Shown in pieces: positions 25,753-34,162 of a stretch of 64,000 nucleotides of DNA. The DNA lies in assembly GCA_035530375.1 (NCBI GenBank), contig DATKUY010000011.1:1-64000 (forward strand), in the 5' to 3' direction. Position 1 is the stretch's first letter; every line of letters begins with the position of its first letter. Below the pieces are notes generated by a model. The model made no database searches and was not told the DNA's origin. It worked only from the letters and a program-made list of their open reading frames with translations. The stretch is from Sulfuricella sp035530375. Its GTDB lineage: Bacteria > Pseudomonadota > Gammaproteobacteria > Burkholderiales > Sulfuricellaceae. A program made the translations under genes and the position numbers.

Positions 25753-26461
25753 TCAGCGTTTCTTTCCGGCGCACTTGCGATCGCCTTCCGTTGTATCATT
25801 TGCCGAGCCGGCAAACAGCCCCTTGCCTTCTCCCTCGTAATACCATTTACCGAGGCGACAAGCCGTATGGCTGGAAAAGTCCGATGCTTGTTTCTCCGAC
25901 ACCAGGTGCAACTCGTTGATGCTGCGGGATGTGGCACTGGCATCTTCGTCAAATAGCGCCGCCTGTTGGGGGCTGATTTCGATCTGAGCCCTGGCTTGCG
26001 CGGTTTCCTGCTGGATCGAGGAAACCAGCGTGGCAATCTCGCTGGTGGCTTTGCCGGTGCGTTCAGCAAGCTTGCGCACCTCGTCCGCCACTACGGCAAA
26101 GCCGCGCCCCTGCTCGCCGGCGCGCGCCGCTTCGATAGCGGCATTCAACGCCAGCAAGTTGGTCTGATCGGCAATTTCCTTGATTCAGATGGACGATGCC
26201 GCCGATCTGGCTGGCACGGTCGCTCAATGCCTCGACGCTTTCCGCGATTTCCCGCGCCTTGGTGGACATAGTCTGAATGTTGCCGACAACCTTGCCGACC
26301 GCGGTCACATTCAACTCGGTCAAACCGGAGGATTTTTCCGATTCCTCTCTTTCGCTCTTCATCTCCGTGGCCAGCTTGGCCAGCGATTTCTGCGATTCGG
26401 CGATGGTTCCGGCGAACAGCAGCAGATTGTCGAAAAGCCTCCGGGTAACCCTCTCTTTCAT
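25753..26461 (-). pseudogene. Decayed chemoreceptor (MCP signalling domain plus truncated C-terminal CZB domain)
   Basis: From 26461 the frame reads a receptor-like coiled coil up to ASQIGGIV, then loses its frame near 26180. The continuation IKEIADQTNLLALNAAIEA and the rest of the MCP hairpin are in another frame, as if one base had been inserted. The C-terminal part reaches the CZB signature CRLGKWYYEGEGK and then ends in unrelated residues without the His-containing half. There is no membrane region. A sequencing error could explain the frameshift but not the truncated CZB. It lies 50 bases downstream of an intact PAS chemoreceptor gene. Confidence 0.7.
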
Positions 26462-26512
26462 GCCGTTCTTGGCAGTTTTGAAACACCCGGGTTAAGGGCC
26501 TCTCAGCAGATT

Positions 26513-28600
26513 TCAGCTTGTCACCTCGAAATGACTTACCAGTACCCGTAATTCCTCGGCGGTTTTGGCCAGTTCTTCCGTGGCCTTCCACGCTTGCTGG
26601 GCGGAGGCGGTATTGCTTTCGATCAGCCCTGAAATCTGCTCCATGTTTCTGGCCACTTCTTCGCTCGCCACCGACTGTTGTTTGGCTGCATTGGCGATGT
26701 GCCGGGACGTTTCGGTGACGCGTTCAGAGGCATGGGTGATTTCCCCGAGGCTGGCGGCGCTTTCTTTCATCAGGCCGATGGACTGATCCACTTCCATGAC
26801 CGAACGGTCCATGGAGGAAACAGCCTGCTGGGTGGCAGCCTGAATCTCGGTCACGGTAAGGGTGATGTCATCCGTGCTGGCCGCGGTGCGCTCGGCGAGC
26901 TTGCGCACTTCGTCGGCTACCACGGCGAAGCCGCGCCCCTGTTCCCCGGCGCGAGCGGCCTCGATGGCGGCGTTGAGGGCGAGCAAATTGGTCTGGTCGG
27001 CAATCTCCTTGATCACTCGTGTGATATCGCCGATCTTGCTGATCGACTGGAACAGTTCCAGCACGGTGGCGCTGGATGAGCGAACGCTGTCAACCACGCG
27101 GCCGCTGGCTTCCATGCCCTTGTCCATCTGGCTGTTGCTGCGCTGCACCACCTCCTGGCTGGTCGCCGCAGCGGCGGCGGCCTCTATTGCGCTTTCCGCC
27201 ACTTCCGTCACCGACTGGCTGACCTCCTCCACTGCCGCCGCAACTTCCTGGATGCGGTCGTGCTGGTGGCCGGAATGCTCCGCCACCTCCAGCATCTGGC
27301 CGTTGAGATGGCTGCTGCGCTGCTCGATCGCGGTGGACGCCATCGCGATCTCGTCCAGCATTACCTTGAGATGGATCTGCATGGCCGCCATGGCGCACAG
27401 CAGTTGACCGATTTCGTTGTGGCAGCCGATGTCGATCTCGCTGTGCAGGTCGCCCTGGGCGATGCGGTCGAAGATTTTATTGGCTTGCCGCAGCGGGTGG
27501 ATGATGGCGCGGACCAGGAGCATGGCGGCGATGGCGGCCAGCAGCAGGCCGATGACCGTCCCTCCGATCGCCAGGTTGCGGATCAATTCGTAGCGCGTAA
27601 TCGTACTCTCGTATTCCGCCTTGGCGGTCGCCATGGTCTGTTTCAGCAGCGCATCGGAGGCGGCGGCCGCCGCCTTGTAGAGCGGGTTGATCTTCTTGAG
27701 CAGAACTTCGTTGGCGCGGTCGAACTCGCCGGCGAGAATCGCCTCGCGGGCAACCATCAGCCCCTCGGTGACGTACTGCTTGCGGGCAGCGGCGTAACGC
27801 TCGGCCAGCACCCGCTCCTCGGGCGTCAGGTTGCGCCGGTTGTATTCCTCAACGATAGCCGTGATCTCGTCACGGTTCTTGATTATCGAGTCGGTATGGA
27901 GGCTGGTCGGATGATCGTGCATCTTCGAGAAGGGATTTTCCGGATTGTGTTGAATCGCCAGCATGACCTGGCTGCGATTTTCGTTCATCAGCAGCATGAT
28001 GCGGTTGATCATGTTGGAAGGCTCCAACCGGTCGCGGTAGGTGGTTTCCAGCGCCTGGTTGGACATGACGATGCCGGAAAGCCCGATACCGCCGCCGCCC
28101 AGCATTATCAAGGCCATGAAAGCCATGATCATCGCCAGGCGGGCATGGATGGACAGGTTCTTCCAGAATCCGCTGCGCGGAATCGGCGCCTTGGTCTGAT
28201 TGAGTTGCTTGTACAGCGCTTCGGCGGCATTGATCTGGTCGCGGGAAGGTTCGGTGCGCACCGACATGTAACCGATGGTTTCGTTGTGCGTGCGAATGGG
28301 CACGACGAAAGCCTCCACCCAGTAATGGTCACCGTTCTTGCAGCGGTTCTTGACGATGCCGCGCCAGGGTTGTCCTTTTTTGATCGTGTCCCACAACCAG
28401 GCAAAGGCTTGAGGCGGCATGTCGGGGTGGCGGATCATATTGTGGTTTTTGCCGATCAGCTCTTCCCGGCTGAAGCCGCTGAGTTCGATGAAGGCATCGT
28501 TGGCGTAGGTGGTGATGCCTTTGAGATCGGTTTTTGAAACGATCAGCTTGCCTTTGGGAAAGGGTTTTTCGATTTGCGTGACAGGAAGGTTAGTTTTCAT
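26513..28600 (-). CDS. PAS-domain methyl-accepting chemotaxis protein
   Basis: The 695-residue receptor has an Aer-like N-terminal PAS domain (about residues 15-125; GFSREELIGKNHNMIRHPDM), two membrane helices (about 155-180 and 345-370) enclosing a four-helix-bundle ligand domain, HAMP, and a complete MCP signalling domain with NLLALNAAIEAARAGEQGRG. Aer-like PAS domains often bind FAD for redox taxis; FAD binding here is an inference. The start has GGAG nine bases upstream. About 440 bases further upstream on the same strand is a cyclic-di-GMP-I riboswitch with its own promoter. Confidence 0.9.
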   Translation of the reverse strand: MKTNLPVTQIEKPFPKGKLIVSKTDLKGITTYANDAFIELSGFSREELIGKNHNMIRHPDMPPQAFAWLWDTIKKGQPWRGIVKNRCKNGDHYWVEAFVVPIRTHNETIGYMSVRTEPSRDQINAAEALYKQLNQTKAPIPRSGFWKNLSIHARLAMIMAFMALIMLGGGGIGLSGIVMSNQALETTYRDRLEPSNMINRIMLLMNENRSQVMLAIQHNPENPFSKMHDHPTSLHTDSIIKNRDEITAIVEEYNRRNLTPEERVLAERYAAARKQYVTEGLMVAREAILAGEFDRANEVLLKKINPLYKAAAAASDALLKQTMATAKAEYESTITRYELIRNLAIGGTVIGLLLAAIAAMLLVRAIIHPLRQANKIFDRIAQGDLHSEIDIGCHNEIGQLLCAMAAMQIHLKVMLDEIAMASTAIEQRSSHLNGQMLEVAEHSGHQHDRIQEVAAAVEEVSQSVTEVAESAIEAAAAAATSQEVVQRSNSQMDKGMEASGRVVDSVRSSSATVLELFQSISKIGDITRVIKEIADQTNLLALNAAIEAARAGEQGRGFAVVADEVRKLAERTAASTDDITLTVTEIQAATQQAVSSMDRSVMEVDQSIGLMKESAASLGEITHASERVTETSRHIANAAKQQSVASEEVARNMEQISGLIESNTASAQQAWKATEELAKTAEELRVLVSHFEVTS

Positions 28601-28713
28601 TACCGCTCCATTTTTTATTGCTGTTAAACAATGTATTGGAAAATCAGTCCTGTAAACTTTTGTAGACTATATTTCGTGGACTGCCAGTTTGCAACGCCCC
28701 ATTTTTGGAATAC

Positions 28714-28830
28714 ATGGATGAACGCTTTACTTTCCGCGCAGACATTGACCGCACCTGCATTTCCCAAATCAAGCGCGGCGCGGGGAATCCTTCCCTGCAG
28801 GTGTTGCCGCACCTGGCCGGGGTGCCGTAG
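28714..28830 (+). pseudogene. Relic of an XRE-type helix-turn-helix regulator
   Basis: A 38-codon open stretch encodes DIDRTCISQIKRGAGNPSLQ followed by VLPHLAGVP and a stop. This matches the recognition-helix part of XRE regulators (RTYISQIERG..NPSL..L..IA). The N-terminal helices and the C-terminus are missing. It lies antisense to the presumed leader of the PAS chemoreceptor gene. The intact XRE gene at 34163 has the related RTYISAVER, so both could come from a similar source. Confidence 0.5.
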
Positions 28831-29008
28831 ATATAATTTGCAAAACTTGTGGAAGGATATGGTGGCGGGAGTCTTTCCCGAAGCCCGTGATACGCGGGAG
28901 CGGAGGGTGTCCACTGAGGGGGCGATGCCGCGGACTGCCTCGAGCGGCCGGGAAGGGCATGGAGTCAATAGCATTTTTCTATGTTGTTGACGGAATTGCG
29001 GCCAAAAT

Positions 29009-29029
29009 GCGGGCAACTCAATCGCCCGC
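29009..29029 (-). terminator. Possible riboswitch-controlled terminator hairpin
   Basis: On the minus strand GCGGGC, a nine-base loop and GCCCGC are followed by ATTTTGG. It begins 13 bases after the riboswitch aptamer. The U-tract is short, so it may be a weak or conditional terminator. Confidence 0.45.
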
Positions 29030-29042
29030 CTCACCTATGCCT

Positions 29043-29116
29043 GGCAATCCCTCAATCATAGAGCTATCGCTCCTTAGATCGGGTCTTTGCGTCCCCGCCT
29101 TTCGGTCGGGTATGCC
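29043..29116 (-). ncRNA. Cyclic-di-GMP-I riboswitch (GEMM-I) aptamer
   Basis: Read on the minus strand, the element starts GGCATACCC and ends GGGATTGCC, forming the closing stem. In between are the hairpin with a GAAA tetraloop (GACCGAAAGGCGG), the highly conserved GGACGCAAAG junction, and a second stem whose CTAAG...TATG strands form the tetraloop receptor around a GAGC-GATA-GCTC hairpin. These are the defining parts of the GEMM-I aptamer, in the right order and spacing. The next intact gene in the sense direction is the PAS chemoreceptor at 28600. Confidence 0.85.
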
Positions 29117-29164
29117 TTTTTCAGGTTTGCTGCACTGAACTACAAGGTTATGCCGCTTTGCCGC

Positions 29165-29193
29165 AGCATAAAAATGTTATATGTCATGTGCAA
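29165..29193 (-). promoter_or_regulatory. Sigma-70-like promoter of the riboswitch transcript
   Basis: On the minus strand TTGCAC and TATGCT are separated by 17 bases, in an AT-rich setting. Transcription would begin near 29158, about 42 bases before the aptamer. Confidence 0.6.
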
Positions 29194-29295
29194 ATGGAAT
29201 ATATATATTACAGGATAATAATCGGGTGTGGTTGTCTTAAACGAGACATAACAAAATATTAATAATGGCTGGTTGATGCGAATCAACCGCAGGTC

Positions 29296-29916
29296 TTATT
29301 TCATCGTGCCGTTCTCGATCTGGTGTAGTTCGCGGAAACGCTTCTTGTCATCCTCGAATCTGGCGCGAATGGCTTCCATCTCCTGCCGCCTCTGCTTGAC
29401 CATCTCCTGCAGGTGCTGCATTTCCTTTTCGGTTTCCTGGACTTCCTGCTGCAGGTAGGCCGGCACCGGCTTGTTCCTTGCCGTGAAGGTTCCCGCTTTC
29501 TTGCGGGATTCATCCAGGCGCGGCTGGACCTGCTTGATGCGCAACTCCGTACCCTGAATCTGCAAGGTGCCTTGCTGCAGGTTGCGGTCGCGCACCAGGT
29601 CAATTTCCTTCTCGGTGGTGTAGGTGTTGAGCAGCGCCCTGTCGCGGCGCTGCTGCTCCTCCTTTTTCCGCTCTTCTTCTTTTTTTCGCGCTTGCTCATC
29701 TTCCCTGGCTTTGCGCTGCTCCGGCGTGAGGGCGGCATCGGTTTTCTTGATCACCAGGCCTTCTTTGCTCAGCTCGACATTGCCCTGATTGGCATATTGG
29801 GGAGGGATGGTGTCGCCGAAATGGGTCTTGCCGTTCTCGTCCACCCACTTGTACATCTTCGCCGCAGCGGGAAAGCTCAACAACGTTAGCATCAGCAGGG
29901 AAACGATATAGCGCAT
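29296..29916 (-). CDS. DUF4124 domain protein with long coiled coil, exported
   Basis: The 206-residue protein has a Sec signal peptide (about residues 1-19, ending SFPAAA) and then the DUF4124 motif KMYKWVDENGKTHFGDTIPP. From about residue 70 it is a long, highly charged coiled coil (Lys, Glu, Gln and Arg). DUF4124 proteins are common periplasmic proteins of unknown role in beta- and gammaproteobacteria. It follows pyrE on the minus strand with a 17-base gap. Confidence 0.8.
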   Translation of the reverse strand: MRYIVSLLMLTLLSFPAAAKMYKWVDENGKTHFGDTIPPQYANQGNVELSKEGLVIKKTDAALTPEQRKAREDEQARKKEEERKKEEQQRRDRALLNTYTTEKEIDLVRDRNLQQGTLQIQGTELRIKQVQPRLDESRKKAGTFTARNKPVPAYLQQEVQETEKEMQHLQEMVKQRRQEMEAIRARFEDDKKRFRELHQIENGTMK

Positions 29917-29933
29917 GGGAAAGCTCCTCCTGG

Positions 29934-30581
29934 TTAAACGGCCGAAACGCCGTAGCTTTTTTTGTATTCTAGAACAGCTTGTAGCTTCTGCGCCATCTCC
30001 GGCTGGTGCTGCAAATAGCCGATCATGTCGTCGAGCGTGGCGATGCTCACCACGGGTATGCCGTAATTTTGCGTGACTTCCTGGGTGGCGGACAAATCTC
30101 CCGTGCCGCGTTCCTGCCGGTCGAGCGCGATCATCACGCCGCAGGGCGCCGCCCCGCTTTCCTTGATCAGCGCCACCGATTCGCGCACCGAAGTGCCTGC
30201 CGAGATCACGTCATCGACGATCAGCACCCGGCCGGCAAGCCTGGCGCCGACAATCGCGCCGCCCTCGCCGTGATCCTTGGCCTCCTTGCGGTTGAACGCA
30301 AACGGCAGATTGCGCCCGTGCCCGGCAAGCGCCACCGCAATCGCCGCGACCAGGGGGATTCCCTTGTAGGCCGGGCCGAACAACATGTCGAACGGAAACG
30401 GCGCGGCAAGAATGGCTTTGGCGTAAAATTGCGCCAGTTGCCCCAGCGATTCGCCATCGTTGAACAGGCCGGTATTGAAGAAATAGGGGGAGAGCCGCCC
30501 GGCCTTGGTCTTGAACTCGCCGAAACAGAGCACCTTGCGCTCGATGGCGAAGCGGATGAAATCCTGACGAAAATCCTGCAT
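29934..30581 (-). CDS. pyrE: Orotate phosphoribosyltransferase
   Basis: The 215-residue enzyme converts orotate and PRPP to OMP in pyrimidine synthesis. The PRPP-binding motif VLIVDDVISAGTSVRE (about residues 121-136) and GPAYKGIPLVAAIAV, RKEAKDHGEGG are present. Length equals the E. coli enzyme. It is divergent from the exonuclease gene with a 29-base gap that must contain both promoters. Confidence 0.96.
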   Translation of the reverse strand: MQDFRQDFIRFAIERKVLCFGEFKTKAGRLSPYFFNTGLFNDGESLGQLAQFYAKAILAAPFPFDMLFGPAYKGIPLVAAIAVALAGHGRNLPFAFNRKEAKDHGEGGAIVGARLAGRVLIVDDVISAGTSVRESVALIKESGAAPCGVMIALDRQERGTGDLSATQEVTQNYGIPVVSIATLDDMIGYLQHQPEMAQKLQAVLEYKKSYGVSAV

Positions 30582-30610
30582 GGTTCTGCCTTGATTACTG
30601 GAGAAATAGA

Positions 30611-31390
30611 TTGCGCATTATAACGCTTAACCTCAACGGCATCCGCTCCGCCACCAGCAAAGGCATGCTCGCATGGCTGCCGCAGCAGCAGGCCGACATC
30701 GTCTGCCTGCAGGAACTCAAGGCGCAGTTGCCCGACCTGACGCCGGAGATGCACAATCCGCCAGGCTTTCGCGGCTACTTTCATTGCGCTGAAAAGAAAG
30801 GCTACAGCGGCGTCGGCATCTACTCAAGGAATCAGCCGGACAATGTGGTCGAAGGCATGGGCATCGCCGAAATAGACGCCGAGGGCCGTTATCTCCAGGC
30901 CGATTTCGGCAAGCTCAGCGTGATCTCGCTCTACCTGCCATCCGGCTCCAGCGGCGAGGAACGGCAGGCGGCCAAGTTCCGCTTCATGGACTATTTCGCA
31001 CCCCACCTGGCAGAGCTGAAAAGCCAAGGGCGGGAGGTCGTGCTGTGCGGCGACTGGAACATCGCCCACAAGGAAATCGACCTCAAGAACTGGAAATCCA
31101 ACCAGAAAAATTCCGGCTTCCTGCCCGAGGAGCGTACCTGGCTGACCAAGGTGTTCGATGAAATCGGCTGGGTGGATGTCTATCGCCGGCTACATCCCGA
31201 AGCCACTGGCGACGCCTATACCTGGTGGTCGAACCGGGGGCAGGCCTGGGCCAAGAATGTGGGTTGGCGGTTGGATTATCAGATTGCTACGCCGGGGATT
31301 GCGGCGAAGGCGAAAGGGGCTGTCGTCTACCGGGAGCAGAGGTTTAGTGATCATGCGCCGCTGACGGTGGATTATGAGTGGGATTTATAG
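30611..31390 (+). CDS. xthA: Exodeoxyribonuclease III family AP endonuclease
   Basis: The 259-residue protein is an endonuclease/exonuclease/phosphatase-fold repair enzyme. Visible motifs are LNLNGIRSA, the metal-binding Glu in CLQELKAQ, GVGIYSR, CGDWNIAHKEIDL with catalytic Asp/Asn, TWWSNRG, and the terminal FSDHAPLTVDYEWDL with catalytic His. It cleaves at abasic sites and trims 3' ends. The start is a TTG at 30611, the only start that keeps the first beta strand (RIITLNLNG). Confidence 0.92.
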   Translation: MRIITLNLNGIRSATSKGMLAWLPQQQADIVCLQELKAQLPDLTPEMHNPPGFRGYFHCAEKKGYSGVGIYSRNQPDNVVEGMGIAEIDAEGRYLQADFGKLSVISLYLPSGSSGEERQAAKFRFMDYFAPHLAELKSQGREVVLCGDWNIAHKEIDLKNWKSNQKNSGFLPEERTWLTKVFDEIGWVDVYRRLHPEATGDAYTWWSNRGQAWAKNVGWRLDYQIATPGIAAKAKGAVVYREQRFSDHAPLTVDYEWDL

Positions 31391-31435
31391 GCAGTGGCTG
31401 AATGGCGTACTTCGGGCATTCAACACTAGTATTAA

Positions 31436-31463
31436 GGGGCGGTGCGCTTTAGCGCCCCGCCCC
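31436..31463. terminator. GC-rich hairpin between convergent genes
   Basis: GGGGCGGTGCGC and GCGCCCCGCCCC pair around TTTA with one mismatched pair. It lies between the convergent xthA and 31474 genes, the position of a bidirectional terminator, but no T-run follows on either strand. Confidence 0.4.
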
Positions 31464-31473
31464 GCTTGATGGA

Positions 31474-31833
31474 TTAGTCATTGGCTTTGCTGTGGTGGTA
31501 ATACAGATAGGCCAGCCCAATAGGTGCAATGAATATTGCCGCAGACCAGCAAATAGCCATAGTCATTATTTTTACAAATAACATGAGAAGCGCATTAACG
31601 AAAAACACATTTTCGCCCATGAGAAAGCGCATCACGCTTTCATAGACAAATCGCGAATACGGATACAGCAGCGTATTGATTGCCATAAATATGACCATGC
31701 TGATTTGGATAGGGTGCGAACCTTGGATCACCATGAAATACATGAGTAATGGGAAAAGTAACCCAAAAAAGAGTTGGCGGAAATAGTACTGAGGCGACAA
31801 GCCGCCGAAAGTTTTTGCGATTACTGGGTGCAT
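31474..31833 (-). CDS. Small membrane protein, unknown function
   Basis: The 119-residue protein has about three to four hydrophobic helices (about residues 20-40, 44-60, 77-100) and a His/Lys-rich C-terminus. I do not recognise the family. The start at 31833 is chosen because GGAG lies six bases before it; an in-frame ATG four codons upstream overlaps that Shine-Dalgarno site. It is isolated in a gene-poor stretch. Confidence 0.55.
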   Translation of the reverse strand: MHPVIAKTFGGLSPQYYFRQLFFGLLFPLLMYFMVIQGSHPIQISMVIFMAINTLLYPYSRFVYESVMRFLMGENVFFVNALLMLFVKIMTMAICWSAAIFIAPIGLAYLYYHHSKAND

Positions 31834-31880
31834 AAAATTCTCCATTGAAAGTTGATTGGGTAGTGGCTAGCAGCTATTAG

Positions 31881-31898
31881 CCGGACACATGTGTCCGG
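31881..31898. repeat. Perfect 18-base palindrome
   Basis: CCGGACACATGTGTCCGG is its own reverse complement. It lies about 48 bases upstream of the small membrane protein start, so it could be an operator; no second copy was noticed. Confidence 0.5.
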
Positions 31899-32050
31899 AC
31901 TTTGATTGATAATGCGGGCACTCATAATGCCATCTTAATCGCTTGATATGCACGATGAATTTATGGTGTTTCCAAATTTCATCGTGCTAGATGGTTTTGT
32001 TGCGCTGCGCGCAGATTATTTAGATGCCGGGCTGCCCCCGGCACCCAAAC

Positions 32051-32074
32051 ATCGGTGCGCGTGGCGCACCCTAC
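32051..32074 (-). repeat. Short GTAGGG-headed REP-like hairpin, copy 2
   Basis: On the minus strand a GTAGGG head leads into GGTGCGC and GCGCACC arms around a very short loop. It resembles the elements at 19618-19647 and 34791-34816 in having the same head and different arms. Confidence 0.5.
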
Positions 32075-32256
32075 GCGTGCTAACAGCGGATACTTTGGTG
32101 GCACAGTACCCCGGCCTGGTGAAGCAAGTTCAATCCTTGATCGGAAGGGTAGAGTTTCCCCGGATTTCACTTCGTTCCATCCGAGCTTGCTTTCCCAGCT
32201 GGCCGCGAGCGATGGGAGTGGTACGCGGAGGCCATCCGTTTTAACATCAACAGCAC

Positions 32257-34011
32257 TTATCCCTGTTTTAGCAACGCCTCAAACTGTTCAATAGGCACCG
32301 GCTTGCCAAATAGATACCCTTGGTAGTGAGTGCAGCCATTTTCCAGGAGAAGTTGCTGTTGCTCTTTCGTCTCTACCCCTTCGGCAATGACCCCCAGCTT
32401 CAGGCTGCCTGCCATGGCTATGATGGTGCGCACAATCGCTTTATCGTTGCTATCGAAGGTAATGTCGCGCACGAACGACTGATCGATTTTGAGTTGATTG
32501 AGTGGCAGCCGTTTGAGATATTGCAAGGAGGAATAACCGGTGCCGAAGTCATCCAATGAGAATTGGACGCCGACTTCTTTCAATGCGTTCATGGTTGCAA
32601 TGATGTCTTCTATATCGTCCAGCAACAGGCTTTCAGTCAGTTCCAGCTTGAGCAGCAACGGATTGATGGCATGACGTTGTATGAGAGATTGAACGTCGGT
32701 TACGAAATTAGCCTGGCGGAATTGCTTGGCACTCACGTTCACCGCTAGAACAAGGTCACGGGTTAGTGCATCTTGCTGCCATGTCTTGATCTGGGCGCAA
32801 GCCGTCTCCAGCACCCATTGCCCGATTGGCAGAATCGCCCCGGTTTCTTCCGCCAGAGGAATGAATTGTGCGGGAGACATTAAACCCCGCTTAGGGTGTA
32901 TCCAGCGGATCAATGCCTCTGCACCCAATGGACGGTGCGAACCGTCCACCTGGATTTGGTAATGCAAACGGAATTGCTGGTTCTCAAGTGCTATGTGCAA
33001 TTCGCTTTCAAGGGCTGCGCGGGCGTTGATGATCTCCTGCATCTGCGGGTCGAAGAAGCGCAGGGTGTTGCGACCGGCATTTTTGGCCTGATACATGGCG
33101 ATGTCGGCTTGTATCATAAGTTCATTTATCGACTGCGGACTGTCGTTGAACAGGGTGGCACCGATGCTGGCGGAGCTGCGGCATTCGTGCGCGGCAAGCC
33201 GGTAAGGCTGGTTGAGTGAGGCGAGAATTTTCTCGCCGACGGCTTCCGTCTGTGCCGCCGCTTCCAGGGAGTCTTTGCTCAGGTCTTCCAGCAGCATCAC
33301 CACGAACTCGTCACCGCCGATGCGCGCAACGGTGTCGCCTTCGCGCACGCAAGACTCCAAACGTTGCGCTACCTGTTGCAGAAGCAAGTCCCCGATGTCA
33401 TGACTAAGGGTGTTGTTGAGAGTCTTGAAATCGTCTAGATCAATGAACAGCAACGCTCCCGTCCATCCGTTACGCGCACTGGAAGCGAAAGCATGGTTGA
33501 GGCGATCCAGTAGAAGCCGCCGGTTGGGCAGGTGAGTGAGCGGGTCGTAGAACGCCAGATGGTTGATCTCTTCTTTCGCGATGGCGCGCAATTTTGCTTC
33601 GCTCTCTTGCAAAGCGGATTCGGTGGCCTTGCGTTTAGTGATGTCCTGCACGAAGATAAAACTGTACTCCTCGCCGTTGTGCGAGATGTAATTGCAGGTC
33701 ACCTCGACAGGGAAGATCGTGCCATCCTTGCGTTGGTGGCGCGTCTCTTTGTTGATGGTGCCATTTTCTCTCAATCGCTCCCACGTGAAAGCCCATGCTT
33801 CGGGCGGGACATCTGGATCGAACTCCCAAGGATACATGCCGACCAGCTCTTCACGGCTATACCCAAGACATTGGCAGGCATATTCGTTGGCGTACAACAC
33901 TTTGCCCGTTGGGCTTAGCCGGTAAAAAGCGCTCTTACTTTTTTCGATCGCGATTTTTGTCAGCCAAGCTTCGTTGTCGATCAGTTCGCTGACTTTCGAA
34001 TAGAGATGCAC
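32257..34011 (-). CDS. PAS-GGDEF-EAL cyclic-di-GMP turnover protein
   Basis: The 584-residue protein has a PAS domain (about residues 20-135; GYSREELVGMYPWEF), a GGDEF domain (about 150-315) with intact ARIGGDEFVV, and an EAL domain (about 330-575) with GAEALIRW, LELTESLL and DDFGTGYSSL. Both the synthase and phosphodiesterase motifs look intact, so the net activity cannot be predicted. No membrane segment is seen, so it is cytoplasmic. The 5' 114 bases of the PAS region are duplicated at 34413-34526. Confidence 0.92.
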   Translation of the reverse strand: MHLYSKVSELIDNEAWLTKIAIEKSKSAFYRLSPTGKVLYANEYACQCLGYSREELVGMYPWEFDPDVPPEAWAFTWERLRENGTINKETRHQRKDGTIFPVEVTCNYISHNGEEYSFIFVQDITKRKATESALQESEAKLRAIAKEEINHLAFYDPLTHLPNRRLLLDRLNHAFASSARNGWTGALLFIDLDDFKTLNNTLSHDIGDLLLQQVAQRLESCVREGDTVARIGGDEFVVMLLEDLSKDSLEAAAQTEAVGEKILASLNQPYRLAAHECRSSASIGATLFNDSPQSINELMIQADIAMYQAKNAGRNTLRFFDPQMQEIINARAALESELHIALENQQFRLHYQIQVDGSHRPLGAEALIRWIHPKRGLMSPAQFIPLAEETGAILPIGQWVLETACAQIKTWQQDALTRDLVLAVNVSAKQFRQANFVTDVQSLIQRHAINPLLLKLELTESLLLDDIEDIIATMNALKEVGVQFSLDDFGTGYSSLQYLKRLPLNQLKIDQSFVRDITFDSNDKAIVRTIIAMAGSLKLGVIAEGVETKEQQQLLLENGCTHYQGYLFGKPVPIEQFEALLKQG

Positions 34012-34162
34012 GATATCAAAATTTCCGTTTTATGGAAGCTGCCGGACATAAACTTACGGGCAATGATTCTTGCCATAGGCAACCAGTTCGTACTCTAGCC
34101 GAATAACATAAGAGAAGCAAACTCCGTGGAAACAAACACAACACTAATGGATTCTGCGTGTT

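Larger units (their letters stand above)
28601..29295. other. 695-base non-coding stretch holding riboswitch, promoter and XRE relic
   Basis: No full gene is supported here. From right to left on the minus strand it contains a sigma-70-like promoter (29165-29193), a cyclic-di-GMP-I riboswitch (29043-29116), a GC hairpin followed by TTTT (29009-29029), and then about 400 bases of leader before the chemoreceptor ATG. The XRE relic lies on the opposite strand within that leader. The right-hand 120 bases are AT-rich. Confidence 0.6.
31834..32256. other. Gene-free stretch with palindromes
   Basis: No coding region is convincing in these 423 bases. The stretch contains a perfect 18-base palindrome (31881-31898), an imperfect 36-base inverted repeat with arms CACGATGAATTT and AAATTTCATCGTG (31951-31986), and a GTAGGG-headed hairpin on the minus strand (32051-32074). 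Confidence 0.6.

Noticed and set aside
28624..29034. A 136-codon minus-strand frame directly downstream of the riboswitch
   Set aside because: It would have been an attractive riboswitch target, but its translation has no family features, it starts inside the aptamer-to-terminator segment and it has no Shine-Dalgarno site.
31948..32244. A 98-codon plus-strand frame in the gene-poor stretch
   Set aside because: It runs through a REP-like hairpin and an inverted repeat and shows no family features.
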